64,000 nucleotides of DNA from assembly GCA_963774075.1 (NCBI GenBank), contig CAVZDP010000003.1, positions 124,001 to 188,000 on the forward strand. Reading direction: 5' to 3'. The position numbers were made by a program, and so were the translations under genes. The notes beneath the pieces were generated by a model. That model ran no database searches. It saw nothing but the letters and a program-made list of their open reading frames with translations, and was not told the origin of the DNA. Positions within the stretch are counted from its first letter, which is position 1, and every line of letters starts with the position of its first letter. Origin of the DNA: JBBQNR01 sp963774075 (GTDB lineage: Bacteria > Actinomycetota > Thermoleophilia > Solirubrobacterales > JBBDJG01). Shown in pieces: positions 16,966-25,883 of this stretch.

Positions 16966-17188
16966 CGAGACCCTCACCTACATGATCCTCACGGCCGGCG
17001 GCCTCTTGACGGCCGGGGCGTTCGCGTTCCTGATCCTGGGACCCGCCTGGTCCGCCTACGGGAGGCTGTGGGAGAGGGTGACCGCTGCCGTGCTGACGCT
17101 TTTCGTGCTCGCCGCTTTCGGAGGCGCCGGCATCGGCGCAGGGCTGGTGGTCGTGTACTACTGGGACTCGATCACCGGTCTATTTTGA
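16958..17188 (+). CDS. Small two-helix membrane protein
   Basis: A 76-residue hydrophobic protein with two predicted membrane helices (YMILTAGGLLTAGAFAFLIL and VLTLFVLAAFGGAGIGAGLV) and a WDS-containing end. It starts at an ATG inside the last codons of the DedA-PAP2 gene, which implies translational coupling and a shared role. I do not recognise a family. Confidence 0.7.
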   Translation: MDSETLTYMILTAGGLLTAGAFAFLILGPAWSAYGRLWERVTAAVLTLFVLAAFGGAGIGAGLVVVYYWDSITGLF

Positions 17189-17232
17189 GCAGCCCGCCGG
17201 CCCCACGGCCCTAGAATCCCTCGAGCCCCCGA

Positions 17233-18516
17233 GTGGCAGGCCCGCACGGGAACCTTGCCGTGGCCGACACCAAAGCAAGACCTGCAACCGGGCGTGAGAG
17301 CGAGATCACGCCCCTGGACGCGCTCGCCGCGGCGATCGAGTCCGGCGCCGGCCTGCCCGAGGTCGGTCGCACGGCCGCCGCCGCGCTCGGCGCGGACGTC
17401 GCTCTGATCGACGCTCGCGGCTCCGTGCTGGCCGTTGCGGCAGGCTCCCCCGGGCGCGAAAGCGAGCTTTTGGGGGGCGGCGACACGGTGACCGAGATCG
17501 CGCTGCGAGTCGCCGAGGCGGAGGTCGGGAGCCTTCGCTTTCGACCGCGCGGCGACCTCCCCGAGCCGGCGGTGATCCGCATGGTGACCACGCTGCTGGC
17601 GCTCGAGGTCGAGCGAACTCGCGCGCCCGAGCGCGCCGGCGAGGCAGTGGTGGGCGGCTTCGTGGCGGCCGTCCTCGACGGCGACATCGACGATGCCCGC
17701 AACCTGATCGCGCGCGGCAAGGAGCTCGGGGTGGACCTCGAGCACGGCGGCAGCGTGCTGGTCGCGCGCGCGTTTCCGCGCCGGGCGGCGGAGGGAGACT
17801 GGCAGGCTCGGGCCCTCACCGTGCTCGCCCGCGGCGCCCGCACCGTGGTGCCCGGCGCGCTCGCGGCGCTTCGCCAGGACCACATCGCGGTGCTCGTCCC
17901 CGGGGCGGACGAGTCGCTTTCGCGCCGCGCCGGCGAGTCCACGTTCCGTGCCGCGGAGGGCGGGCTTACGGGCTTCCTGATCACGATCGGGCGTAGCCGC
18001 GTGACCACGAACCCGATGGAGCTGCCGCGTGCGGCCAACGAGGCGCTGCTGGCGGCCAACGTCGCCGCACCCGCCGACGGCCTCGAGTCGCAGCTGCTCT
18101 CCTTCGAGGACACGGGCGCCTACCGGCTGCTCCTGCCCGCGATGAGCGAGGACCCGGCCGAGCTCGAGCGCTTCTACTCGGACACCGTCGCTCCGCTGCT
18201 GGCCTACGACGAGCAGTACGGAACGGAGCTCGTGAACACGCTCGAGACCTTTCTGGCCAACGACGGCTCGATGGCGGCCACCTACAAGGAGCTCTTCACG
18301 CACCGCCACACGATCCGCTACCGCCTCGAGCGGGTGAAGGAGCTGACGGGACTCGACGTGGGCTCGACCGACGGTCGCGAGCGGCTGGGGCTTGGACTCA
18401 AGGCAATGCGGGTACTAGGCATCCGTGCGCCGAGCGCTCCGGTGTTCGAGGCCGGCGCCGAGGGGGGCCGTGTACCCAAGCGGCCCTCGGGCGAAGTCAA
18501 CGCGCGCAGGCGTTAG
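17233..18516 (+). CDS. PucR/CdaR family transcriptional regulator
   Basis: A 427-residue regulator. The C-terminal helix-turn-helix is the PucR type: TLETFLANDGSMAATYKELF, then THRHTIRYRLERVKELTGLD. The middle (residues ~130-290) looks like the GGDEF-like sensor region of CdaR proteins, and residues 20-110 like a degenerate GAF. Effectors of the family include purine-catabolism intermediates, but nothing next to this gene identifies one. The start GTG at 17233 is the first in frame; GTG 17260 is an alternative. TAGAAT at 17212-17217 could be the -10. Confidence 0.85.
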   Translation: MAGPHGNLAVADTKARPATGRESEITPLDALAAAIESGAGLPEVGRTAAAALGADVALIDARGSVLAVAAGSPGRESELLGGGDTVTEIALRVAEAEVGSLRFRPRGDLPEPAVIRMVTTLLALEVERTRAPERAGEAVVGGFVAAVLDGDIDDARNLIARGKELGVDLEHGGSVLVARAFPRRAAEGDWQARALTVLARGARTVVPGALAALRQDHIAVLVPGADESLSRRAGESTFRAAEGGLTGFLITIGRSRVTTNPMELPRAANEALLAANVAAPADGLESQLLSFEDTGAYRLLLPAMSEDPAELERFYSDTVAPLLAYDEQYGTELVNTLETFLANDGSMAATYKELFTHRHTIRYRLERVKELTGLDVGSTDGRERLGLGLKAMRVLGIRAPSAPVFEAGAEGGRVPKRPSGEVNARRR

Positions 18517-18546
18517 GGTGCGATCGGGAGGCGCAGCGGGATCGAG

Positions 18547-21276
18547 GTGATCGGGAGAGCCACTAGAGAGAGGTTGCCGGCGCTGCTGGCCCTCGTCTTC
18601 GCGCTCGTGCTGCTCGGCCTGCCTTCCCAGGCTGCGGCGATCACGCTGCCACCCAACTTCTCCGACGAAGAGGTCGCAACGCTGACGCAGCCGACGGCGA
18701 TCGACTTCACGCCGGACGGCCGGATGCTGATCCCAAGCAGGACCGGCCCGCTGCGCGTGTACAAGAACGGAGCCCTGCTCCCCACCGCGGCGATCGACCT
18801 CACCGCGGTCACGTGCGCAAACAGCGAGCGCGGACTGTTGGGCGTCACGGTCGATCCCGCCTTCTCGAGCAACCACTTCGTCTACGTGTACTACACGTTC
18901 AAGAAGTTCGGGACCTGCAACACGAGCACGAGCGACGTGCCCGTCAACCGCGTCTCGCGCTTCGTGCTCGGCGACAACGACATCATCGCGCCGTCGAGCG
19001 AGATGGTATTGATCGACAACATCCCGAGCTACGCCGGAAACCACAACGGCGGCGACGTCGACTTCGGCAAGGACAATCTCCTCTACGCGAGCGTCGGCGA
19101 CGGTGGCTGCGACTATCGCGGCGACAGCGGCTGCGCAGGCCTGAACGACGCCGGGCGCGACCGCGGTGCGCTCGTGGGCAAGATCCTGCGCGTCACGCGC
19201 GACGGCGCGATCCCCGCGGGCAACCCCTACCAGGGAACCGACAGCGATCGCTGCAACGTCACGGGCGGCACGACGACGACGAGGAAATGCCAGGAGATCT
19301 ACGCCTGGGGCCTTCGCAACCCGTTCCGGTTCGCGTTCGACCAGAACGCCGCCTCGACCCTCTTCCACATCAACGACGTCGGCCAGAACACGTGGGAGGA
19401 GATAGACGTCGGCCAGAACAATGCGGACTACGGCTGGAACGTCCGCGAGGGCTTCTGCGCGCGCGACTCGACCACCAACTGCGGCCCGCCGCCGGTCGGG
19501 ATGACCAATCCGATCTTCTCCTACGGGCGCAGCGCCGGCTGCGTCTCGGTCACGTTGAGCGCCTTCGCCGGCATCGGCCATTGGCCCGCTGAGTACGACG
19601 GGTCATATCTGTTCGGAGATCAAGTCTGCGGCAGGATATGGCGCCTGGTGCCGCAGGGCGGCGGCACCTACACCTCCGTCGAGTTCGCCTCCGGGATCTC
19701 GAACCTGATCGACGGCGCCTGGGGGCCCAACGGCACCGGGGAGGCCCTCTACTACATAACGTGGGCCGGCACCGGTAACCAGGTGCGCCGGATTACCTTC
19801 ACCGGCCAGGCGAATCGGGCCCCCACCGCGCGCATCAATGCCAGCCCGACCGCCGGCAACCTGCCGCTGAACGTGACTTTCAACGGCAGCGCGAGCACCG
19901 ACCCGGACAACGACCCGCTGACGTACGAGTGGAACTTCGGCGACGGCTCGCCCACCGCCACCGGCGAACAGGTCAGCCACACGTACACGACCCAGTGCAC
20001 GTGCAACGCGACCCTCACGGTCCGCGACGGACGGGGCGGCCAGAACACGGCGAGCGTTCGCATCGACGCGGGCAACAACCCGCCGGCGCCGACGATCTCG
20101 GTTCCCACCGCGACGCAGCGGTTCAGGGTCGGTGAGCAGATCACGATGACGGGCAGCGCCACCGACCCCGAGGACGGTCTGCTGGCGAACAGCGCGCTGA
20201 GCTGGAAGGTCGACCGCCACCACTCCGATCACGCCCATCCCTACGTGCCGCCGACGCAGGGCAACAACGTGCCGGTCACGGGGCCCCCGCCGGAAGACCT
20301 TCTAGCGACGACGAACAGCTTCCTGCGCATCTACCTGACGGCCACCGATTCGCGCGGCCTCGCGACGACGGTCACGCGCGACTTCAACCCCCGGCTCGTG
20401 CAGGTGACCTTCGACACCAACCCGAGCGGCTTCGACCTGGACGTCGCCGGCACCACGCTCTCCACCCCGCAGACGATCACGTCGTGGGACTCCTGGGGCA
20501 TGCAGGTGGACGCTCCGGACCAGAACGACTCCGACGGCGTTCCGTGGCGCTTTCACTCCTGGAGCGACGGCGGCGCTCGCGCGCACACGATCGTGACTCC
20601 GTCGACCGCGGCCGGCTACATCGCGACCTACGTGAAGCTCGAATATCCGCGTCCCGGCGGCGCGACGCCGCTGCGCGTGCCGCTCGTGCCCGCTTTCAGA
20701 CAGTGCACGAGCCCGAACTCGAATCACGTCGCGCCGCTGTCGAACCCGTCGTGCACGGGGCTGGCACTCGAGTCCACGCTGCTCACGACCTCGACGACCG
20801 GCGTCGGGGGCGGCTTCGCGCGCTGGAACGTGATCGCGGGCGATCCCGACACGCCGGCCGACGAGGCCGACCTCACGATCACGGCTTCGGCCACGGACGT
20901 GAGACGCGCGAGCAACGGCACCGACTACACGGGCAGGGTGATCCTCACGAGCAACATGCGGATCACAGACAAGGCCAACGGGTCCTCAGGCCTCGTGCCT
21001 GCGACGGTCTCGGATCTCGAGCTGTCCGCGCCGATCCAATGTGCCGCCACGCCGGCGAGCTCGGTCGGGGCATCGTGCACGATCACGACGACCGCCGACA
21101 CGCTGGTGCCAGGCCTGGCCAAGGAAGGCAAGCGGGCGGTGATGTCGGCCTTCGGGCTCGTGCTCGAGGACGTGGGGCCGGACGGAAGCGTCACGCCTCC
21201 CTCCGGCGCCTGCCCGCCGACCTGCGGCTCGGGCGACGAGAAGCCGTTCCTGCGCCAGGGCGTCTTCGCGCCCTGA
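18547..21276 (+). CDS. Exported PQQ-dependent sugar dehydrogenase with PKD domain and PRPGG C-terminal module (copy 1)
   Basis: A 909-residue secreted protein. After the signal peptide (to ~residue 31), residues ~32-410 form a six-bladed GSDH propeller: RTGPLRVYKNG, ERGLLGVTVDPAF, the likely catalytic His in GNHNGGDVDFGKDN, and GLRNPFRFAFD. Residues ~420-500 are a PKD domain (DPDNDPLTYEWNFGDGSP), followed by a second Ig-like region. The last 211 residues (from EYPRPGG at 699) are the module shared by five proteins here. Soluble or anchored dehydrogenases of this type oxidise aldoses outside the cell with PQQ. A close paralogue follows directly, so this is a tandem duplication. Start GTG 18547. 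Confidence 0.9.
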   Translation: MIGRATRERLPALLALVFALVLLGLPSQAAAITLPPNFSDEEVATLTQPTAIDFTPDGRMLIPSRTGPLRVYKNGALLPTAAIDLTAVTCANSERGLLGVTVDPAFSSNHFVYVYYTFKKFGTCNTSTSDVPVNRVSRFVLGDNDIIAPSSEMVLIDNIPSYAGNHNGGDVDFGKDNLLYASVGDGGCDYRGDSGCAGLNDAGRDRGALVGKILRVTRDGAIPAGNPYQGTDSDRCNVTGGTTTTRKCQEIYAWGLRNPFRFAFDQNAASTLFHINDVGQNTWEEIDVGQNNADYGWNVREGFCARDSTTNCGPPPVGMTNPIFSYGRSAGCVSVTLSAFAGIGHWPAEYDGSYLFGDQVCGRIWRLVPQGGGTYTSVEFASGISNLIDGAWGPNGTGEALYYITWAGTGNQVRRITFTGQANRAPTARINASPTAGNLPLNVTFNGSASTDPDNDPLTYEWNFGDGSPTATGEQVSHTYTTQCTCNATLTVRDGRGGQNTASVRIDAGNNPPAPTISVPTATQRFRVGEQITMTGSATDPEDGLLANSALSWKVDRHHSDHAHPYVPPTQGNNVPVTGPPPEDLLATTNSFLRIYLTATDSRGLATTVTRDFNPRLVQVTFDTNPSGFDLDVAGTTLSTPQTITSWDSWGMQVDAPDQNDSDGVPWRFHSWSDGGARAHTIVTPSTAAGYIATYVKLEYPRPGGATPLRVPLVPAFRQCTSPNSNHVAPLSNPSCTGLALESTLLTTSTTGVGGGFARWNVIAGDPDTPADEADLTITASATDVRRASNGTDYTGRVILTSNMRITDKANGSSGLVPATVSDLELSAPIQCAATPASSVGASCTITTTADTLVPGLAKEGKRAVMSAFGLVLEDVGPDGSVTPPSGACPPTCGSGDEKPFLRQGVFAP

Positions 21277-21338
21277 GCCATTCGGTCGCCGGCCCCTTGC
21301 CTGGGCCAGGCCCGTGCTGTTAGCGTCGCGGCGAGCAC

Positions 21339-24074
21339 ATGGAGGCGGCGAGGCCCCGGGAGGCAACGGCAAGGAGGTGGGCGGCTCTAGCGGGGCTTGT
21401 GGTCGCGCTGCTCGCGTGGGCGCCGAGCGCGTGGGCGATCGTGCTGCCGCCGAGCTTCGACGATCAGCCGGTCGCCACCACGACGGACCCGACGGCGCTC
21501 GCCTTCACGCCCGACGGGCGGATGCTGATCGCGACGAAGCCTGGGCCGCTGCGCGTGTACGAGGGTGGGTCATTGGTACCCGCACCGGCAATCGACCTCA
21601 CAGGCGTAGTTTGCAGCGACAGCGAGCGTGGACTTCTTGGAGTGGCCGTCGACCCATCCTTCCAGTCAAACCATTTCATCTATCTCTACTACACGTTCCG
21701 CAAGCACGGCACCTGCGAGGTCAACACGGCGACCACCCCCGTCAACCGAGTCTCACGCTTCGTGCTCGGCCCGGACAACCTCATCGCGCCCTCGAGCGAA
21801 CTCGTCCTGATCGACAACATCCCGAGCAAGGACGGGATCCACAACGCAGGAGACCTTCACTTCGGCAAGGACGGCTTCCTCTACGCAGCGACAGGCGACG
21901 GCGGCTGCGACTGGCGCGGCGACAGCGGCTGCTACCTGTTGAACGACGCATCGCGGGACCTCGGCGGCCTGGCCGGGAAGATCCTGCGGATCACGCGCGA
22001 CGGAGCGATTCCGCCCGGCAACCCCTACAGCGGCGGCAACACCGCGCGCTGCAACGTCACCGGTAGCACCAGCGCCAACCGCCGCTGTCAGGAGATATAC
22101 GCGTCCGGGCTTCGGAATCCATTCCGCACGGCGTTCGACGTCAACTCTCCCACCACGCGCTTTTACATCAACGACGTCGGCAACAGCCTGTGGGAGGAGA
22201 TCGACGTCGGGCAGGCCGGAGCCGACTACGGATGGAACGTGCGCGAGGGGCCCTGTGCGAGCAACTCGACGACGAACTGCGGCCCGCCGCCGGCGGGCAT
22301 GACCAACCCCATCTACTCGTACCAGCACGCGAACAACTGCAGCTCGATCACGCTCGGCGACTTCGTACCCGTCGGGGTCTGGCCGCCGCAATACGACGGT
22401 GCCTACCTGTTCGGGGATGTCGTCTGCGGCAAGATCTGGCAACTCGTGCCGCAGGGTGGCGGCTACACGGCAAGCGAGTTCGCCTCAGGGATCGTGAGCC
22501 TGATCGACGGCGTGTTCGGGCCCAGCGGAGCGGACCAGGCCCTCTACTACATCACCTGGGCCGTCTATCCCGACCACGAGGTACGGCGCATCACCTACAC
22601 GGGACAGGCGAACCGTGCTCCGACTGCGCGCCTCAACGCGGATCCGACCTACGGCAACCTGCCGCTGGCAGTGGACTTCGACGGCACGGCGTCGAGCGAC
22701 CCGGACGACGACGGCCTGACATATGAGTGGAGCTTCGGCGACGACTCGCCGACCGCCACAGGCGCGACGACGAGCCACACCTACACGACGGAGGGAACCT
22801 ATACCGCGACGCTGACCGTCCGGGACGGGCGTGGCGGCGAGCACAGCGCAACCCAGCGCATCGACGCCGGCAACAATCCGCCCGCGGTCACGATCGACTC
22901 GCCGGCCCCCACGTACCTCTTCCGGGTCGGTGAAGAGCTCGTGCTGAGTGCGAGCGCCAGCGACCCGGAGGATGGGCCACTCTCCGACAGCGCGCTGAGC
23001 TGGCGCGTGGAGCGCCACCACGACACGCACACGCACCCCTACCTTCCTCTGACTCAGGGCAATGGCATCCCGATCACCGGCCCGGAGCCGGAGGACCTGC
23101 TGGCGGCGACGAACAGCTACCTGGAGCTGATCGTGACCGCGACCGATTCGCGCGGCCTCTCGCGCACGATCAGCCAGGATCTCGACCCGCGGTTGGTGGA
23201 TCTCACCTTCCTCACCAGTCCCACGGGCTTCAGGGTCGAAGCGGCCGGCACCACTCTCACGGCCCCGGTGACCGTGACGTCGTGGGAGAACTGGACGCTG
23301 ACCGTCAACGCGCCCGACCAGGCCGACGGCGCCGGCGCTCCGTGGCTCTTCTCGTCGTGGTCGGACGGCGGTGCACGCTCGCACGCGATCACGACGCCCG
23401 CCGCCCCAGCCAGTTACGCGGCGACGTTCGAGCGTCTCGAGTATCCGCGCCCGGGCGGTGCGACGCCTCTGCGCGTGCCGCTCGTGCCCGCATTCGCGCA
23501 GTGCACGAACCCGAACTCGAGCCACTTCCCGCCGCTCGCGAACGGGTCGTGCTCACCGCCCGAGCTCGAGTCGGCGCAGCTCACGACGTCTTCGACCGGC
23601 CGTGGCAGCGGCTTTGGGCGCTGGGAGGTGATCCGGGGCGACCCCGGGACGCCGGCCGACGAAGCGGATCTGGCGATCAGCGCAACGGCCATAGACGTCA
23701 GGCGTGCCGCCGACGGCGTCGACTACACGGGCGAGGTGATCCTCACGAGCAACCTGAGGATCACCGACAGGGCGAACGGGTCCTCTGCCCTCCTGCCGGC
23801 GACCGTCTCAGATCTCGGGCTCTCCGCGCCGTTCAACTGCGTCGCCACGCCGGCAAGCTCGCTTGGCTCCTCGTGCTCGATCACGACGACCGCCGACACG
23901 CTCGTGCCGGGGCTCGCCCAAGAGGGCAAGCGGGCCGTGACGTCGGCCTTCGGACTCGTGCTCGAGGACGCCGGCCCCGACGGCAGCGTCACGTCGCCTT
24001 CCGGCGACTGCCCGCCCACGTGCGGCTCCGGCGACGAGAAGCCTTTCCTGCGCCAGGGCGTCTTCACCCCGTAA
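21339..24074 (+). CDS. Exported PQQ-dependent sugar dehydrogenase with PKD domain and PRPGG C-terminal module (copy 2)
   Basis: A 911-residue paralogue of the preceding gene with the same order of signal peptide, GSDH propeller, PKD domain (DPDDDGLTYEWSFGDDSP), Ig-like region and C-terminal module from residue 701. The His of the active site lies in DGIHNAGDLHFGKDG and the conserved loop is GLRNPFRTAFD. The two copies align along their full length with nearly equal size, so the duplication took in the whole gene. ATG at 21339; TAGCGT at 21320-21325 may be a -10. A tRNA-Gln gene begins 43 nt after the stop. Confidence 0.9.
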   Translation: MEAARPREATARRWAALAGLVVALLAWAPSAWAIVLPPSFDDQPVATTTDPTALAFTPDGRMLIATKPGPLRVYEGGSLVPAPAIDLTGVVCSDSERGLLGVAVDPSFQSNHFIYLYYTFRKHGTCEVNTATTPVNRVSRFVLGPDNLIAPSSELVLIDNIPSKDGIHNAGDLHFGKDGFLYAATGDGGCDWRGDSGCYLLNDASRDLGGLAGKILRITRDGAIPPGNPYSGGNTARCNVTGSTSANRRCQEIYASGLRNPFRTAFDVNSPTTRFYINDVGNSLWEEIDVGQAGADYGWNVREGPCASNSTTNCGPPPAGMTNPIYSYQHANNCSSITLGDFVPVGVWPPQYDGAYLFGDVVCGKIWQLVPQGGGYTASEFASGIVSLIDGVFGPSGADQALYYITWAVYPDHEVRRITYTGQANRAPTARLNADPTYGNLPLAVDFDGTASSDPDDDGLTYEWSFGDDSPTATGATTSHTYTTEGTYTATLTVRDGRGGEHSATQRIDAGNNPPAVTIDSPAPTYLFRVGEELVLSASASDPEDGPLSDSALSWRVERHHDTHTHPYLPLTQGNGIPITGPEPEDLLAATNSYLELIVTATDSRGLSRTISQDLDPRLVDLTFLTSPTGFRVEAAGTTLTAPVTVTSWENWTLTVNAPDQADGAGAPWLFSSWSDGGARSHAITTPAAPASYAATFERLEYPRPGGATPLRVPLVPAFAQCTNPNSSHFPPLANGSCSPPELESAQLTTSSTGRGSGFGRWEVIRGDPGTPADEADLAISATAIDVRRAADGVDYTGEVILTSNLRITDRANGSSALLPATVSDLGLSAPFNCVATPASSLGSSCSITTTADTLVPGLAQEGKRAVTSAFGLVLEDAGPDGSVTSPSGDCPPTCGSGDEKPFLRQGVFTP

Positions 24075-24084
24075 CCCGACGCTT

Positions 24085-24090
24085 TAAGCT
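24085..24090 (+). promoter_or_regulatory. Putative -10 element of the tRNA-Gln gene
   Basis: TAAGCT lies 27 nt before the first base of the tRNA, in the short gap after the dehydrogenase stop. No good -35 is visible. Confidence 0.3.
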
Positions 24091-24117
24091 AGCTGCGCCG
24101 GTCCACGCGCCGGCAGA

Positions 24118-24188
24118 TGCGGGGTCGTCTAGCGGTAGGACGCCGGGTTTTGGTCCCGGAGGCCGGGGTTCGATTCCCTGCCCCGCAG
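24118..24188 (+). tRNA. tRNA-Gln (anticodon UUG)
   Basis: A complete cloverleaf of 71 nt including discriminator G. The acceptor stem TGCGGGG pairs with CCCCGCA, the D-arm is GTCT..AGGAC-like, and the anticodon stem CCGGG/CCCGG encloses the loop TTTTGGT with anticodon TTG. The T-arm is CGGGG-TTCGATT-CCCTG. The weak U1-A72 pair is typical of tRNA-Gln. CCA is not encoded. Its 3' part is repeated twice downstream, at 25835 and 27672. Confidence 0.95.
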
Positions 24189-24210
24189 TCTTTGGAAAGC
24201 CCTGCTTATG
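24145..24210 (+). repeat. Direct repeat copy 1 (tRNA-Gln 3' end, att-like)
   Basis: From the anticodon stem through the 3' end of the tRNA and 21 nt beyond. The first 45 nt match copy 3 (27672-27716) with one mismatch, and 39 of these match copy 2 (25835-25873) with one mismatch. The similarity to copy 3 continues past the tRNA through GGAAAGCCCT..CT.ATG, the left arm of the terminator preserved at copy 3. Site-specific integration at tRNA 3' ends leaves repeats of this kind. Confidence 0.75.
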
Positions 24211-24232
24211 GGAGCTTAAGGAGGAACGGCTG

Positions 24233-25792
24233 ATGGCAAGGTTGCTCACGGCGGCGCTCGTGGCGGCATCGTCCTTGGTGGTAGTGGCGGTTGCGTCCGC
24301 ACAGACCTCTGCCGCCACAAGCGCTGTCTTGGTCAAGGACATCGATCCCGGCACCGGCGGCTCGGATCCGCAACTGCTGATCGACGTGGATGGGACGCTG
24401 TTCTTCTCAGCAAGTGATGGGACGCACGGCACCGAGCTGTGGAAGAGCGACGGCACAGCCACAGGCACCGGCCTGATCAGGGACATCAATCCCGGACCAG
24501 CCTCCTCGATCCCCGGCGCTTTCAGACGCCGGTGGGCGAGCGTCAATGGAACGGTCTTCTTCACCGGCGACGACGGAGTCCATGGCCGTGAGCTGTGGAA
24601 AAGCGACGGCACCGCCTCGGGAACCTCCCTCGTGGCGGACATCAACCCCGGTCCGGAAGGATCGGACCCGGGACGGCTGATCGATTTCAACGGCACGCTG
24701 TACTTCTCTGCGGATGACGGAGTCCAAGGTCGCGAGCCGTGGATGAGCGATGGAAGCTCTGCCGGTACAGGCCTGCTGCGAGACGTCGTACCGGTTACAA
24801 GCGGTGACGGATTCGAGGAGGCCATGGCCGTCGGCGACACCCTTTTCTTCACTGCGGCCGACCCGGACAACGGGCCCTATCAGGGCACCTTTGGTGAGCA
24901 GCTTTGGAAGACCGACGGCACTGCGGCTGGGACGGTCTTTGTCGCACGGATCGGTGGCGCCTGCTGCGACCGGTTGACGACGTTCCTCACCGAATTCAGG
25001 GGCTTGGCGATTTTCACCAAGCGGTCTGCATGTTGCGGTGGTCGTCGCTTCTGGAGAAGCGACGGAACCCCGGAGGGGACGTTCTATTTCAGCGACGGCA
25101 TACTGCGCAACGTGACGATTCTCAATGCGGAGCTGTACTACTTCAATAGCCCCTTCGACCCCGCGGAATTCGGTTCGGCGGCGCTCTTGAGGAGCGACGC
25201 GACCGTTGCGGGCACGACCTTAGTCACTCGCATCACTCCCGACATCCCTTCGGATGTCGTTGGAGCGACGGTCGTCGAAGGCAAGCTCTTGTTCTTCCGC
25301 TACACGGTCTGGCCCTTGCCGGGGATGCTGTCGCTTTGGACCAGCGACGGCACCGCAGAGGGCACCATCCCGGTCGGTGATATCGGCACGCTCGACTTCA
25401 ACAACTCCTTCAATTTTCCGCACAACGTCTCGGTAACCCAATTGGGGCGGGCCGTGTTCCTCGACCTACCGGTAGCGAACACGGGAGTCGAATTGTGGAA
25501 GACCGACGGCACGCTCACCGGCACACACCTCGTTAGAGACATCAAGATCGGCGAGGACGGTTCGTCTCCCGGGCCCTATGCCGCTGTCCGCGGCACTCTG
25601 TTCTTCGGCGCCGACGATGGAGTCCACGGGCGCGAACTATGGAAGACAACGCCACCCCTGCCCACAAAGCCGCGGCGCAGTGATTACAAAAACGCGTCTC
25701 AGTACTGCAAGGCACTACGAGAGTTCTTCGGAGACGCGGTGTTCAGCCAGCGGTACAGGAACCACGGCGAGTGCGTTCGCGCGAACCATTAA
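24233..25792 (+). CDS. Exported ELWxxDGTxxGT-repeat protein with C-terminal Cys module
   Basis: A 519-residue secreted protein. A signal peptide (MARLLTAALVAASSLVVVAV) is followed by about nine repeats of the hyperconserved pattern LFFSA.DG.HG.ELWKSDGT..GT, a beta-propeller-forming unit of unknown function. The end is a separate tail of about 45 residues, YCKALREFFGDAVFSQRY followed by HGECVRANH, related to the Cys motif of the protein at 230-931. AAGGAGG at 24218-24224 fixes the ATG. Codon use is visibly less GC-rich than its neighbours (many AAT, GAT, GGA, TTG). It lies between two tRNA-Gln 3'-end copies, so it may have arrived by integration. Confidence 0.85.
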   Translation: MARLLTAALVAASSLVVVAVASAQTSAATSAVLVKDIDPGTGGSDPQLLIDVDGTLFFSASDGTHGTELWKSDGTATGTGLIRDINPGPASSIPGAFRRRWASVNGTVFFTGDDGVHGRELWKSDGTASGTSLVADINPGPEGSDPGRLIDFNGTLYFSADDGVQGREPWMSDGSSAGTGLLRDVVPVTSGDGFEEAMAVGDTLFFTAADPDNGPYQGTFGEQLWKTDGTAAGTVFVARIGGACCDRLTTFLTEFRGLAIFTKRSACCGGRRFWRSDGTPEGTFYFSDGILRNVTILNAELYYFNSPFDPAEFGSAALLRSDATVAGTTLVTRITPDIPSDVVGATVVEGKLLFFRYTVWPLPGMLSLWTSDGTAEGTIPVGDIGTLDFNNSFNFPHNVSVTQLGRAVFLDLPVANTGVELWKTDGTLTGTHLVRDIKIGEDGSSPGPYAAVRGTLFFGADDGVHGRELWKTTPPLPTKPRRSDYKNASQYCKALREFFGDAVFSQRYRNHGECVRANH

Positions 25793-25834
25793 CCGAGAGA
25801 AGACGAGAACCTGCCGAAAGCAGAGCAGGAAGAC

Positions 25835-25873
25835 TGGTCCCGGAGGCCGGAGTTCGATTCCCTGCCCCGCAGT
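25835..25873 (+). repeat. Direct repeat copy 2 (tRNA-Gln 3' end fragment, att-like)
   Basis: A 39-nt copy of the tRNA-Gln 3' end matching 24151-24189 with one mismatch, in the T-stem (GGGG to GGAG). The 5' half of the tRNA is missing and the flanks are unrelated to the other copies. It lies 42 nt after the ELW gene and 10 nt before the end of the TolB gene, marking the boundary between two inserted segments. Confidence 0.75.
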
Positions 25874-25883
25874 GCCTGAAGCG

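Noticed and set aside
25835..25873. A second tRNA-Gln gene
   Set aside because: Only the 3' 39 nt are present; the acceptor 5' strand, D-arm and anticodon stem are missing, so it cannot be a working tRNA. It is kept as an att-like repeat.
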